Assembly (NCBI RefSeq): GCF_000224145.3
Contig: NC_020177.2
Span: 2,429,483 to 2,493,482, forward strand
DNA: 64,000 nt
Origin: Ciona intestinalis
Taxonomy: Eukaryota > Chordata > Ascidiacea > Phlebobranchia > Cionidae
Reading direction: 5' to 3'
Of the stretch, positions 11,301 through 23,522 are shown in pieces. The notes beneath the pieces are model-generated. The model was not told where the DNA came from. It did not search any database and saw only the letters and a list, made by a program, of their open reading frames with translations. How positions within the stretch are numbered: the stretch's first letter is position 1; each line of letters begins with the position of its first letter. A program made the position numbers and the translations under genes.

Positions 11301-12683
11301 AAGCATAGTTGTTCTGTTTTATACACTCCATGCCTGCTTATGAGCCACCACACATATGTAACTTTGTGGGTCATTGTTTTTTTGTTGTTGCTATAATTTT
11401 GACAACCCATTTAGTGACCATTGGGTTGGAACAATGTATTGCCCAAGCACACATGCGCCTATGCTCTATATACAGTTTCGTCTTTGTTCATGTATTAAAT
11501 AGCGTGCCGAACCATTTCAACAAAAATATGATTTTGTGTATATTTATATAGAAACGTCTTTGCGGTTGGATTCACTCTCTACATGGGCCTCGCTATTCCA
11601 GAATGGGTGAAAGGAAATACTAACGCCATTAACACCGGTTCCCCGTTATTTAACGAAGTGTTTACAGTGTTGCTCAGTTCACCAATGTTGGTTTCAGCAA
11701 TACTGGCAGGAGTGCTGGACAACACGTTACCTGGTAACACTGAAAATATTCTTCGACTGATATAGTACATATATATATTGCCAAAAAAACTTACGTTGGT
11801 GAGGTCCTATTGCGACACACGCAAGGGAACATGGGGTGTCGGCCAGAGGTGACTCATTACCCCATACGCATTACTTTACGTTTTCCCATCACTTGTGACA
11901 GTTTAAAACGCCTATTTTTGAAATCGCCACTATTATGTCATGTTTTATGATATAACGTCATATTTTGTGATATTGCGTCACAGTGTATGCTATTACGTAA
12001 TATTTTATGATAACACGTCATATTTTATTATAGTTTGTCATATTCTAGGCACCCGTGAAGAACGGGGATTCACCAAATGGGAGAACAGTGTAGCAAGCGA
12101 TTTCTCAGATAATACGGATCAGGACGACTACAGCAAAGTCTGCTACAATTTACCATTCTCAACCAATTGCAGGTCAGTTTAAAAACTACATAATGTAGTA
12201 GGTTGTGATGGGGTGGTTCTTGTTTAATTCTGTTTTATGGCTCCATTTAGTAGTAAACAAATTATATTTGCATAATTTTATACCAGTAGTTTCTTACTAA
12301 ATTTGCGTTGTTGTATGTAAACATTGTGGGGAAGATGGGACACTTTTGATTCTATTGTTTCATCTCATTTGGGAGTAAACAAAGAACATTCAAAAAATTA
12401 TAAAAGCGTATCCTCGCGACTCCCATAAACCAATGGTAATTGTTTGAAACACGGTCCGTATATTTGAGTATTACATGCTAAAGGTGTTCCAACTTCCCCC
12501 ACCTTACTATATATTAAACTTTTTAATTGCAGACTTGCCAAGTATCTTCCTTTTCTGCCCGAGTTTGACGACCGTGTGAGGCGCAAAAGAGAGCAGGAAC
12601 TCGAAGAGCAAACTCGCAGGACCGAAATGGGACTTCGGGAGCTCGGAGTCGAAATGAACCTACTGCCAAGCTCGGTCGTTTAA
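5305..12683 (+). CDS. SLC23/NAT family nucleobase-ascorbate transporter, copy 1
   Basis: Twelve coding exons: 5305-5418, 5816-5982, 6774-6960, 7420-7601, 8196-8316, 9049-9185, 9481-9648, 10268-10388, 10857-11029, 11552-11733, 12049-12172, 12533-12683; 608 aa. Member of the sodium-coupled NAT/SVCT family (plasma membrane, 14-helix fold). Family marks: QH pair at residues 38-39, [10 protein letters not shown] after exon 3, [10 protein letters not shown] with Glu335, and the NAT signature at 385-394, which reads [10 protein letters not shown]. Ascorbate transporters have Pro at the first position, and nearly all NATs have Gly where this one has Ala388. Two introns start with GC (5983 and 9649). 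ATG 5305 was chosen because the exon opens after an acceptor-like AG at 5280-5281 and no upstream coding exon was found. MITEs and SINEs fill nearly every intron. Polyadenylation signal AATAAA at 13186. Family certain; substrate not. Confidence 0.9.
5998..6168 (-). mobile_element. MITE
   Basis: Starts 16 bp after the GC donor of SLC23 copy 1 exon at 5816-5982. Confidence 0.8.
6445..6643 (-). mobile_element. MITE, full length
   Basis: Inserted in a (TA)n run; same intron as the 5998 copy. Confidence 0.9.
7029..7103 (+). mobile_element. MITE, left fragment
   Basis: Left half only, cut just before the SINE at 7152. Confidence 0.65.
7152..7397 (+). mobile_element. SINE, 5'-truncated
   Basis: Starts inside the head at TCGCTGCT; the tail ends 22 bp before the exon at 7420. 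Confidence 0.85.
7660..7945 (+). repeat. Diverged SINE with three tandem 3' ends
   Basis: The block ATGAAACACA...GTGTTA...AACTGTAGTTGCCCT recurs three times at about 85-bp spacing. Confidence 0.55.
7983..8174 (+). mobile_element. MITE, full length
   Basis: Ends 22 bp before the SLC23 copy 1 exon at 8196, leaving a very short polypyrimidine region. Confidence 0.9.
8598..8720 (-). mobile_element. MITE, degenerate fragment
   Basis: GGACGGGGTAAGAT start and TAAACAACG block recognisable; the right end is lost. Confidence 0.55.
8742..8939 (-). mobile_element. MITE, full length
   Basis: Adjacent to the 8598 fragment, same orientation. Confidence 0.9.
9214..9300. mobile_element. Fragment of the same hAT-like MITE family
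   Basis: Begins TAGTGGCGAAGCCAGGGGG and continues GTTTAGGGGGTCACGACCCCC, as in the 32535 element; the right end was not found. Confidence 0.6.
9965..10125 (-). mobile_element. SINE, head half
   Basis: Antisense; from CATTGGTCACTTAACC back to the tRNA-like head. Confidence 0.65.
10420..10610 (-). mobile_element. MITE, full length
   Basis: Begins about 30 bp after the donor at 10389. Confidence 0.9.
11060..11237 (+). mobile_element. MITE
   Basis: Begins about 30 bp after the donor at 11030. Confidence 0.85.
11325..11465 (-). mobile_element. SINE, middle part
   Basis: Both ends lost; the TTTAGTGACCATTGGGTTGGA block is clear. Confidence 0.65.
11935..12045. repeat. Short minisatellite, ~25-bp unit
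   Basis: Five diverged units of TATTACGTCATATTTTATGA lie directly upstream of the SLC23 copy 1 acceptor at 12048. Confidence 0.75.
12195..12282 (-). mobile_element. MITE, fragment
   Basis: Left half only, worn; 22 bp after the donor at 12173. Confidence 0.55.
12326..12512 (-). mobile_element. MITE
   Basis: Ends about 20 bp before the final SLC23 copy 1 exon at 12533. Confidence 0.85.
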
Positions 12684-13185
12684 CGAAGACAAGGTTTCCG
12701 CTGTCAGAAATACTTTTTGACGAATTTGAAGATTTATATACAGAATTTTGGAATGTGAGCTTCGTCTTTAGCGCAAGTAATTTTTTAGTGGCGATCAAAA
12801 GGTTTTAGTATTAGTAGAGACAACGTGTAAACAATAATTTATCATCATTTTATTGCAGCAAAGCGCAACGTTGCGAAAGAAAATTATCTCACTTAAGTTG
12901 ACACCTCAAATGCCTTTTCTCTTCAAAGTGTTTTCATATGTTTAAAGACCGGCCGATATTTTATTGTGTTTAAAATAACATTTAACTTAACAGGCACTAA
13001 ATTACTGGCACATCTAAATTTAAACTGTATTTGTATACAGTTGTTTTGCTGGCTTTAGATAAAAAAAGCTCCCCTTAAAATGCCTTGTATAAGTCAACTC
13101 ATATTACATATCTATATGAATATTAGTCTTCATTTTGTCAAAATCAGTTTTCTAAACATTTGTTTACTGTAATGACTATGTAAAA

Positions 13186-13191
13186 AATAAA
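13186..13191 (+). terminator. Poly(A) signal AATAAA, SLC23 copy 1
   Basis: The first AATAAA after the stop codon, about 500 nt downstream. The 3' UTR up to here is AT-rich and free of MITE or SINE copies. Confidence 0.5.
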
Positions 13192-13549
13192 TAGAATTAG
13201 ACTAAAAAAATGCCTGATTAATTTGTAGCACCAAACTTTTTTTAGTATCCTGGTGCGCGGAGTTCTAAATTTTCGAATTTATAAAATGTAGCCATACTTG
13301 TGGCGCGGTAACGAATATAAATTATCTCTGAAACGATACATCTCTGGCTCACCACTCGGCAAAATATTTGCGGAAGCTTCAAAACTTGAATTCTTTGCAT
13401 ATTTCCCACGCCTAAATACGATCTCTATGTGCACGCATATTTTTCAGATGCTATATCATGTGGAACTTAATAATAATTCCACCGACCACCCTGACGCAGC
13501 AGGTGGGCTATATATGCCAGCAGATAGTTCGCACACAACACCTATGTTG

Positions 13550-13752
13550 TACAATACTGTGGGATAAGATGGGATGACGTGGGCATCTACATTCTAAATC
13601 CTATATTTCCTGATCGTGTTTTGATAAATAAAAACGCTTTTTGAGAGTCGTGATGATAGGACTATTCAATTCTGAAAATATTCTTTGTTTACTACCAAAC
13701 GGGACGAAAAAAGAGAATGAAAATTTGTCCTTTCTTACCCCACCCTACCATA
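13550..13752 (+). mobile_element. MITE
   Basis: Intergenic; left end worn (CTGTGGGATAAGATGGG). Confidence 0.8.
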
Positions 13753-14134
13753 TAACGCAACACACGGGAAAATACTATACATTAATTTAGCACAAGCATA
13801 ATAATTAAGTTACAATTGTACTCAATGTCAAAACATAAGAACATGTGAATTTTTGCTTAGAATTCAACTACCCTAGTATATAATACAGACGAGACACGAA
13901 ATAAACCAGACAGTGGTATTTTTCACACCAAACGTCAGCGATTGAAGATTACAAGAATATCCTGTTTCACTTAATTACATTATGATGGATAGCACTCCAT
14001 CAGTCATATAACAAAGCATGGGAATTTGCGAACGTAGCGAAACTACCTGGCCGTCAAAATCTTATCTTTTAAAAAGAAAACCTTACCTTGAAAGAAGATT
14101 TTACTCTTCTGTTTTAATTCCCTATAAAGTCGGA

Positions 14135-14308
14135 TAGGGAGAGCTGGGACAACTTTTCATTCTATTTTCTCGTCCAATTTGGCAGCAAACAAAGAACTAC
14201 AACCGAATTCTAGCGACTCTCAAAGACCGTTGTTAATTGTTTAAAACACGATCAGGATATTTGGATATTATGTGCTAATTGTGTCCCGTCTTACCCCACA
14301 GTACTATA
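14135..14308 (-). mobile_element. MITE
   Basis: Intergenic; right end in the CTTACCCCACAGTACTATA form. Confidence 0.8.
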
Positions 14309-14329
14309 ATATTTAGCACTGCTTTTAAG

Positions 14330-14424
14330 TAAGATGAATACCGTTAGCACATATTATCACATATTTCTCAATTCTGTTTTGAACAATTAACAACGCTCTT
14401 TTAGATTCGTGAGGATACAGTTAT
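14330..14424 (+). mobile_element. MITE, left half
   Basis: Breaks off where the complete copy at 14426 begins, so the later copy probably inserted into it. Confidence 0.6.
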
Positions 14425-14425
14425 A

Positions 14426-14626
14426 TATAATAGGGTTGGGAAGAAAGGACACCTTTAGCACATAATATATAAACATCCTAACTCTGTTTTAAACTATTAA
14501 CAACGGTCTATATGGCAGTCGTGAGAACACGGTTTTATAATTATTTGAATGATCTTTGTTTACTACCAAAATGGACGAAAAAAAAACAGGATAAAAAGCT
14601 GTCCCATCTCCCCCTACCCTACTATT
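14426..14626 (+). mobile_element. MITE, full length
   Basis: Follows the 14330 half-copy directly, same orientation. Confidence 0.88.
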
Positions 14627-15273
14627 ATTTTTTTGATTAACTGATTTTAATTACCTTAACCATAAACCAATCTTAAAATATTACTAAATATTTCTGCACA
14701 CTTTATAACAACTAACTATACAGTAACTAAACATAACCAGTTTAAATATGAATGTATAACAGATTCATATTATCTCCACTTTTAAGATTTTATGTATGCC
14801 AACTTATTTATGTACCAGCTATTCCTCATGCGCAGAAGAAGAAATTGACAAAAAAAGGGAATAGAGATAAATCAGCAACAAACCGATTTTTTGCCGACGT
14901 AAAAGTCTGTGTACTGCAATTTTTGTGTAAAAAAAGGGCAGAAAAGTCTGTTCGGACTAGATAACACCAACGTAATACGTACATAATGTTGCCCGATTGA
15001 TATTTTCTGTATTTATTTCAATTTTTGTTAAAATTTCGCAGATGATTTAATTTGCTTAATTTAAAGGTTTTGCTTAAAATATTTGTATAAACCTATTATT
15101 TGCCTATCTAGGCACAAATGGTCATATGTAGTATTCTATAATGTTAGGTTCCTAAACGACAAGCCATACACGAAGGCTTTGTTTTAGCATTGAGTTATTC
15201 CGTTATGCCAAATGCGTGACTTCTGCGCGTATATATTTCTGCATCGTTGTATGATTATCATATTAGATAGTAA

Positions 15274-15468
15274 TATAGTAGGGTGGGGGAAGGTGGGACA
15301 CCTTTAGCCATCGTATCCAAATATCCTGATCGTGTTTTAAACAATTACCAACAGTCTATGGGAGTCGTGAGGATACGGTTTTATAATTCTTTGAATGTTC
15401 ACTGTTTACTTCCAAATGCGACGAGAAAATCGATGGAACAGGTGTCCCATTCCCCCCACTCTAATATA
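15274..15468 (+). mobile_element. MITE, full length
   Basis: Upstream flank of SLC23 copy 2. Confidence 0.9.
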
Positions 15469-15741
15469 CATTTGACCAATAAAACGTTAACACCAAGTTA
15501 GGGATTTTTGTAAACCGTTTGTTATGTGGTTCGCTCTAGACTTATCTCACCTAACGCGCTCCAAGCATTTGTTGCTTGAAGTTGGCTTCAAGACGCGTGT
15601 TCTTGAGTGCGTTCCTCCCTGAGACTTCATTATCGTGTATTGTCTGCATAATAGTATAGTAGTCTACAAAAGAAGTTCATGCTGTGTTTCTTACGTCTAC
15701 AGTGTTTATAGTTTACGTTGTATATATTTAAAGTTACGAAT

Positions 15742-15862
15742 GAATGAATGAATATAACTTACTTTATCCACGCGTAACCGCGGTAAATGACAGTCGCTAT
15801 AACACGGGTGTTCATACACCTCGCGCCAGCTTTTAAGTTACCATGTATATATGTTATACTTT
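15742..15862 (-). mobile_element. SINE, 3' end
   Basis: GAATGAATGAATG tail and the GCCAGCTTTTAAGTTACC block. Confidence 0.75.
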
Positions 15863-16343
15863 TGAGTTTACTTAAATATGCAATTCCCTATATCAATAAA
15901 GTCATACTATTTGATTTGGTTATCAAGTAATGACTTAGCTTTAGCATCGGTAAATGATTTATTACCACGAAAGTTTATTCACAGCCAATAAGAATTTACG
16001 GAAACTTTTAAATATTTGAACACCATCTAGGTCACGTCAGAGGTGATTTCTAGGCTTTGATTTTGAAGTAAATATGTTAACAGTGAGAAAGGTATTGTGC
16101 ATTGGCCGGGATGCCCGTATATAAAGATTACACCTTATGGGCTGACATTTTGTTTGCGACCAGATTTAAAGAAAGGGTAATATTGTTGAGGTTAAGTTTT
16201 TTAAAGTATCACTGAAATAATTAACATTGCACATTAAATCGGATTTTATAGGCTGTGGTATATGGGTTAAAGTTTTTTTTTTACATTTTATAGACGGTAT
16301 AGTATAATCTTTAAGATTCAACTTAAATTCTGCAAGTACTAAA

Positions 16344-19300
16344 ATGGACGGAGTAGATAATACATCGTTTGTGGTACGTAGCCTAAATTTATTTACCACT
16401 TATGTTTAAAATGGTATGTGAATATAGAATGGTGGGGTAAAGTGAGATGTGTTTTTATTCCCTCTTTATGGTCCCGCTTGGTAGTAAAGAAAGAATATTT
16501 GCAATTTATATTCCGAGACTCTAAAAGAGCGTTGGTTGTTGTTCAAAAAAGGCCAAAAGACCGTTGTTAATAGGTTAAAATACGAGGAAATGTGGGATTT
16601 ATGTGCTTGTAGTATTCGATCTCACCCCACAATATTCTATAGTATTAAACCTTTTCTTTTATTATCATCAGGTCTAAATAATCGTTTTATTTAACAATTT
16701 AGAGCAACGAAATTCCACGCTTTAGTAGTAGTGATGACGTGTCGGTGAGTGATCTGACGTCACATGAGGTAGATGACGACGATTCATCAGATCTGTTGTA
16801 TAAAGTTGATGATGCCCCTGCATGGTATGCATGTGTTGCCTTTGGAATTCAGGTAGGCCTACATAGTGATAGTTTGGACCAACTGTAACTGTGATAGGGT
16901 ATGTCGTATTTGCGGTTGAAGAGGTGTATTTAGACGTTCGTGGGGTATAACTTGTGTGCCGAAGTTCGCCGCGTATGATTTATATGCAGAAGTTCGCCTC
17001 GTATAACTTGTTTGCAGAATCTCTAGTAGGCCGTGGTATAAACCTTTTCGTAAGTTCGCATAACCAAACAAAAACCTTACTGCTTTTAAAAACTTTACGC
17101 ATATGCCTGTTGGCCTTCCATTTGTAGAGTTATAATGGTAAAATATTTCAGCACTATTTGGTTGCACTTGGGGGCATGGTGGGGCTACCTTTGCTCCTGG
17201 CTGGTCCCTTGTGTATTCCTAACGATGACGATGGAGACGTTGCAAGGGCTTTTATCATAAGCACTGTCTTCTTTGTGGCTGGCATATGCACAATGCTACA
17301 AACAACTTTTGGGATAAGGTAAATTATATCCAGATGGATGAACTTTCTCTTGAAATATATGACCGTTGTTAATGGTTTAAATTACCATGAAATATGGGAT
17401 TTAGATGCTTATGTTACAGTACTTCATTTTATCTTCACAATTCTAGTTGTATTTCTACTGAAATAGTATCCATATTAGGTTATTACAATTCAAAATTCAT
17501 AAGGCTAGATTTAAAGATTAGAACTTGTAAATAACCTAATCATAAAGCCATTTAAAGTATATATATACTTAATATATTCCACAACTGTTGTACCCTACCA
17601 TACAAAATGTATTGCTGGAAAATTTCATAAGGTAAAAACTTTAGCTTTATTGTACCAACAGTTGTCTGCCATCCAGCACTGTTTGTTTTATGGTACTTTA
17701 GAAGCAATGTACAAGCATTTGAGATATTATTTAAACATCATAAATGGTTGGTCAAACTTGGCATCATTTTTAAAGGGTGTTTATCCAGGTTGCCAATCAT
17801 GCAGGGCGGTACGTTCAGTTTTCTTCCACCTACACTTGCCATTCTGTCTTTGCCTCACAATAAATGCCCTCCAGCTCTACCTAGTGGATTTAACAACGTC
17901 TCATACACTCTATATAACGACACAGATGGAAGCATTATTGATGGGACCGAAGTATGGCAGAGGAGAATAAGAGAGGTTATGATAGTTACTTATAAGTATA
18001 GAGTAGTGGTTCCCAAACTGGGGTTCGTACAGCAGTTTTAGAGGTTCCGCAATTAAGCAATGATTATGATAAGACAATAAAGCTCTTTCATTTGTGTGGT
18101 TTTCGCATTTTACCCTATAGCGTTCTTTAATTTTTATAGGGCCGCAAAATATGAAAATATTTGCAAAGGGTTCACCTGCACCAGGCAAATTTTTTAGAAA
18201 AGTTTGGGAACCGCTGGTATAATAGACTATGGTCAGCCATGCCCACAACAAAGTATAGCCTGCCATTGGGAGTGTTTTATACAAAAATCTGGCTTATAAT
18301 CTCTTAACTGCATCTGTTAAAGGATGTATTTATCACAGACTCACAATGAGTCACAATCTAGCCCTACTTAAATAGTTGGGTCCAATTTCAGGTTCAAGGG
18401 GCAATAGCTGTCTCTTCATGTTTGCAAATTTTGCTTGGCTTGACTGGTGCTATTGGTTTTTTACTTCGATTTATTGGACCTTTAACCATTGCCCCTGCTG
18501 TTGCATTGATTGGGTTGGACCTCTTTTCCACAGCTTATGGAGATGCATCCACGCAATGGGGAATTGCAATGTTGTAAGTACGGTTTATTATACAGCATTC
18601 TGGAATTTTAAAGTATGTTTCCACATATTTTTTATCATTTACAATCTTTTGTTGTGATATAATGAATGTAACTTTCTTTATCCTCACGTAGCCGGAAAGC
18701 GACAATCATTATAGCACTGATGTTTTGTTTCATACACCTTGTGCTAGCTTACAAGTTACCACAATTGTAACTCTGCTGGTGATTCTATTTTCGGATTTTT
18801 TGTTTTATGTATGGCCCACAGTTTGGACAACCCATTAGTGACCACTGGGTTGGAGAAGTTGCCGTTAATTGTTTGGCCTAAGGAAGCTTTCTCCAACAAA
18901 GGTAGCACCGGCAAGCCTTGAACCCATAATCTGCGGATTATAGGCATGTGAACTAACCAACTGTGCCATGCGGCAGACACTTCTTATCGTTTTATTAATC
19001 TATTCCTTGTTTTGTCATAGCACATCCTTTGTTCTTATTCTATGCTCACAATACTTAAAGAATGTGAATATTCCATTTCCACATTACTCAATGAAAAAGA
19101 AATTTACTTGGAAAAAAGCTCCAATTTTTAAGATGTTCCCTGTAAGTAACTTTACAAATCACCATTAAAAATATTGTAATATTTTTTTATTAAAACTTTT
19201 ATACAATTCATATAAGTATATTTCTTGATACAAAAAAGTTATCACATATGTAACTATAAGGGTAATTGTTTTTTATATAGGCTAATGTATGGCTAAAAAT

Positions 19301-22300
19301 TTAGACAACCCATTAGTGACCAATACTTTGGACAAATTGCTGTTAAGTGTCTTGCCCAAGGATACATACGCCCACAATGGTAGCAGCGACGAGCCTTGAA
19401 CCCATAACATCTCTGTGAAAGTAAAGTGTGCTAAAAATCTTTTAGGTCAGTTGTATTATAACACAGGTACTGTTTGCGTTGGTACTGGCGTGGCTACTCT
19501 GCCTTATTCTAACAGAATGTAATGCTCTACCAAGCGACCCAGACAATCCTGCATATAAAGCTAGGACAGATATAAAGCTTAACGTTTTGTACAAAGCCCC
19601 ATGGTAAGATAATTTATCATATTAGCCTGTGTAGGCTGCACATTTTATGTTAGTACATTTTTGTGATCCTGTTAGTTCTTCTCTATATTTGTTTGTTTAA
19701 AATAAACATCTAATGAAGATTGTTTTATTTTTAATCCTATTTTTTTTCGGCAACGCTAAAAGGTTGGTTTTCACATATAAATATTTTATATTTTATTTTT
19801 TTCATATTTTGTTAAAGAGTATTCTCTAACAAAGACTAACATAAATAAAATTGACTCTCATTTTTAAACCAAACCTTTGAAAAGAACACAATTGTGCCGT
19901 ATATATATATATATACTGATTGTAATGTTTGTATTCAAACGTGTCGGAAAATCTGTGTAATAAAAATCTAAAAAAAAAATGATCACCTACAAAGTAACAT
20001 ACATAGTAACTAGCAATCTGTCACAAGGTGTATGAACACCCGCGTTATAACGACTGTCACCACGCGAAGATGAAGCATGTTACATTCATTCATTCATCTT
20101 AAAATTTCGGTCATGCTATACGTAGAACCATATTACAAATAAGTTGAGTATTTATTTCAGGTTTCGGTTTCCTTACCCGGGGCAGTGGGGATTACCCCGG
20201 GTGACTCTTGCTGGGGTGATAGGAATGATGGCTGGGGTTGTGGCGGGGATTGTTGAATCGATTGGGGATTACTACGCATGTGCAAGACTCTCTGGGGCCC
20301 CTAACCCCCCCACCCATGCTATTAACAGGTAGGACAAAACATCTTCATATTTTACTCTTTTTTAATTTTTTATTTTTTTTTTATAATACATGACTGTTTT
20401 TAGTATAATATCTTTTAGTATAATATAAGTATAAAGATTTGCTGTGTGATTTTTTTGTCTGTATTAATAATACTATATTAGACGGCCCATTAGCAGACAT
20501 TGTTTAAAGCAATTGCTATTCCGTATCTTTCCAGGGGTTCTGTAGGAACAAATACCATTATCTGTCTATTTTTTAAAGTTTTGCTTCAATAAATGTAGTC
20601 TGCCTATAATAGATAAGCTGTTGCGATCATATATTGCACAGCGTTTTTGCGTTCTAGGGTTTCAGCTGCTGTTTTAATGAAAACTAATGTATTGTAACAG
20701 AACTAAAATTTGGTTTAAAACAGCTTCACTTATATTAGAAATCAGTTTTAATTTTTTTAATCAATAATTGGTTTAATATATTTTCAGGGGAATTCTTATG
20801 GAGGGGTTTGGCTGCTTGCTGGCGGGTGTCATTGGGACAAGCACGGCTACAACCTCCTTCAGTGAAAATATTGGAGCAATTGGAATCACAAGAGTTGGAA
20901 GTAGAAGGGTGGGTTGGATAAGTTTACAAATATTTATAAGCGAAGTGGACTATATTCTTATGCTTACTGTCAAGTAAATGTATATATGACGTAATTGTGA
21001 TACTTTTTAGACTTTATATTCATTGTCAAGTTAAAAAGGATTTTTAATACATTTGCACATGTGGTGTATTGACAGTTATAACATAGGTGTCTTCTTAAAT
21101 ACCATCATTGAGACACATTTGGTGTATTTATATCTATACTACATGGTTACTGTCAAGGTATAACATGGGTATCTTCTTATACACCAAACACAGGCCGAGT
21201 ATTCTTAAACCTCATCCTAACTATTGAATTGTAATGTGTGCGCCTATTGTTCAACTTCAATTGCAATGAATAACATGTAACAGTAATACCATAATAATAA
21301 CTCCTATTTGTCTCATCGATTACGGTAGCGAAGATTTAGAAATATTTTAATCGAAAAGGCTGGATATAGTGGCAAAACAACAGTTGTTAAAACACCCTTG
21401 CAATTAAAAACATATTTACATTTAATTGGAAGAAAACGAGTGTGGTCGCTACACTTAGAGGAGAAATGAGCCATTTTTAAAAATTAAGTTGAACTTTTAA
21501 TATAAACATAAGGACCCATACAATAAGAGCATAATCCTCCATCCCAGGTCCTGCAAGTAGCTGGCTTCATCTTCTTCATCCTTGGGATGCTTAGCAAGTT
21601 TGGGAGCATCTTCGTCACGATCCCGGATCCAGTGATCGGAGGTTTGTTCTGTGTGATGTTTGGGATGATCGCGGCAGTCGGACTCAGCAACTTGCAGTAT
21701 GTGGATCTTAATTCACCCAGGTCAGTGGAGAATTAAGGTTGCATGCTTAGATGCATGTATTGTATGCTGATGTATTTTTACAGCGTAATGTAATATGATG
21801 TTCATACTTTTAGTTGTAGTTTTTCCTTGTAAAAGATAATTGCAATGCAAAATTGAAAGACAGACACGAAATAACTCGGACATAGCAGTTTTTGTGATGT
21901 ACTGTGGTGTCACTAACATTTATTTTAGATGAATGAATGTACTTTATCTCGCCTGGCTAGAAAGCGTTGTTATAACACGGGTGTTCTGTTTCATACACCT
22001 TGTGCCAGCTTACGAGTTACCGTGTATGTTGCTTTGTGGGTAATTTTTTATATTTATGGCTGATAATGGACAACCCATTAGTGACCACTGGGTTGGAGCA
22101 ATTGCTGTTAAGTGTCTTGCCCAACGACACACACTCCTACAAGGCTAGCTGTGACAAGCATTGAACCCAATACTTCTGGGTTAGAAGCAAGCCTGCTAAC
22201 CACTTTGCACCGGTGACGGACAAATGCTGTGTGTGGCGTGTGGGTGTGACTTTCAAGGTTCCTGTATTAGAGACCATTAATTTCTCAGGTTTTATAGCCG

Positions 22301-23490
22301 AAACTTGTTATTACAGGAATCTGTTTATAATTGGTTTCTCTATCTTCATGGGATTAACAGTGCCAGAATGGATGAAAGCAAACCAAGGTGTTATACAGAC
22401 TGGGGTGATGGAGATCGACCAAATATTATCTGTGCTTCTGGAAACTTCCATGCTAGTTGGTGGAATACTTGCTCTTGTATTTGATAACACAATTCCAGGT
22501 AACTACTGTTGTGGTATGTGGATTTTGGATCAGTCTGGTCTCTTCCAAGTCTTTGAAAAAAAGCAGATTTTGCAAAGTGGTTAGTGCGCCCGCCTGTAAT
22601 TACTCCAACCAAGTGGTAACTAATTTGTAGTCCAAATTTTCAGCAATACATAAAAAAATCCAAAAAATAACCACCCACAAAGTAACATTCTTGGTAACTT
22701 GTTAAGCTGGCATAAGGTGTATGAACACCTGTGTATAAGGATAAGTTACATTCATTCATTTATATTGACCAAAAAAACTTGACAAAAGATATTTCCTTAA
22801 CAATTAAATTATGTTTAAACAAGTATTTTTACACATATTTATTCCTTAAAATTTACCTAGGTACTGAAAGTGAACGTGGTATTGTAAAATGGCGAAACGC
22901 TAAGAACGGTAATGAGGTTCTTGACGAGAAAACTTTGCTTCAACAGGAAGCAGATTGTTACAAACTTCCCTTCCCGACTAATTGCTGCAGGTTTGGTATA
23001 CTGAAGTTACAGATTCAATTTTTTTTATTTGGCTTTATCCGGCTCTGTGGCAAAATGGTTAGCGTGCCTGCTTCCAACCCAGGGTTAATGGGTTCAAGGC
23101 TCGTCGCTGCTACAATATTTTATGGGATTATGTGCTCTTGGGCATGACACTTAACAGCAGTTGCTCCAACCCAGTGGCCACTAATGGGTCTTTTAAATTA
23201 TCAGCCATACATAAAAAATTAAAACTTTCCTCAAAAAATAATAATACACAAAGTAATATACATGGTAACTCGTAAGCTGGCACAGGCTGTACAAAACAGT
23301 ACCCGTGTTATAACTACTGTCGTTTTCAAGCCACGCGAAGATAAAACAAGTTACATTTATTCATTCGTTTTATAATCTACATTCTATATTCAGGTTTTCT
23401 CGGTATATTCCCATTTTGCCAGAGTTTATGGGCAGGTACGATGGAGATGTAGAAAAAGGACAAAGCATGAACTTTGTCACCAAGTTTTAA
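16344..23490 (+). CDS. SLC23/NAT family nucleobase-ascorbate transporter, copy 2
   Basis: Thirteen exons: 16344-16373, 16703-16852, 17152-17318, 17789-17975, 18392-18573, 19021-19141, 19467-19603, 20161-20328, 20788-20908, 21548-21720, 22317-22498, 22861-22990, 23394-23490; 614 aa. Exon 1 supplies only [10 protein letters not shown]. Exon 2 is Ser/Asp-rich (cytoplasmic N-tail) and leads into the QH pair at 60-61. Other family marks are [22 protein letters not shown] (Glu357) and a signature at 407-416 of [10 protein letters not shown], with the usual Gly but Glu instead of the ascorbate-type Pro. Nine consecutive internal exons match copy 1 in length and phase, so this is a tandem duplicate. 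The C-tail is shorter than in copy 1. Donor GTTATG at 17976 is weak. AATAAA at 23517. Probable sodium-coupled nucleobase or ascorbate uptake at the plasma membrane. Confidence 0.92.
16425..16641 (-). mobile_element. MITE, old copy with internal repeat
   Basis: In intron 1 of SLC23 copy 2, the only copy within that gene. The middle GACCGTTGTTAAT block occurs twice. Confidence 0.7.
18661..18980 (-). mobile_element. SINE, near full length
   Basis: In SLC23 copy 2; the head ends 40 bp before the exon at 19021. Confidence 0.88.
19240..19405 (-). mobile_element. SINE, head half
   Basis: Ends 60 bp before the exon at 19467. Confidence 0.75.
19965..20098 (+). mobile_element. SINE, 3' half
   Basis: Tail TTACATTCATTCATTC; ends about 60 bp before the exon at 20161. 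Confidence 0.8.
20955..21225. repeat. Diverged units of the ~70-bp minisatellite family
   Basis: Repeated CTTACTGTCAAG and TGGTGTATT blocks in the SLC23 copy 2 intron after exon 20788-20908. Confidence 0.55.
21928..22212 (-). mobile_element. SINE, near full length
   Basis: Intron before the exon at 22317. Confidence 0.85.
22570..22763 (+). mobile_element. SINE with internal deletion
   Basis: The head jumps from GCCTGTAA to TTACTCCAACC; about 80 bp is missing. Confidence 0.75.
23045..23368 (+). mobile_element. SINE, full length
   Basis: Last intron of SLC23 copy 2; ends 25 bp before the final exon. B-box GGTTCAAGGCTC is intact. Confidence 0.9.
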
Positions 23491-23516
23491 TGTGAAATGT
23501 AGTCTATTTGTACGTA

Positions 23517-23522
23517 AATAAA
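23517..23522 (+). terminator. Poly(A) signal AATAAA, SLC23 copy 2
   Basis: Lies 27 nt after the TAA stop, followed by a TGTTGTGTTGTTTTT tract resembling a downstream GU-rich element. Confidence 0.6.

Larger units (their letters stand above)
13192..16343. other. Spacer between the SLC23 copies
   Basis: No gene found. Four MITE copies plus one MITE fragment and one SINE end make up about a third of it; the rest is AT-rich and unassigned. Short open frames (for example 14752-14964) show no homology or splice-site support. Confidence 0.55.

Noticed and set aside
13298..13567. 89-codon frame downstream of SLC23 copy 1
   Set aside because: Ends inside a MITE, with no recognisable domain.
17910..18284. 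124-codon antisense frame
   Set aside because: Overlaps the SLC23 copy 2 exon and intron on the other strand; no homology seen.
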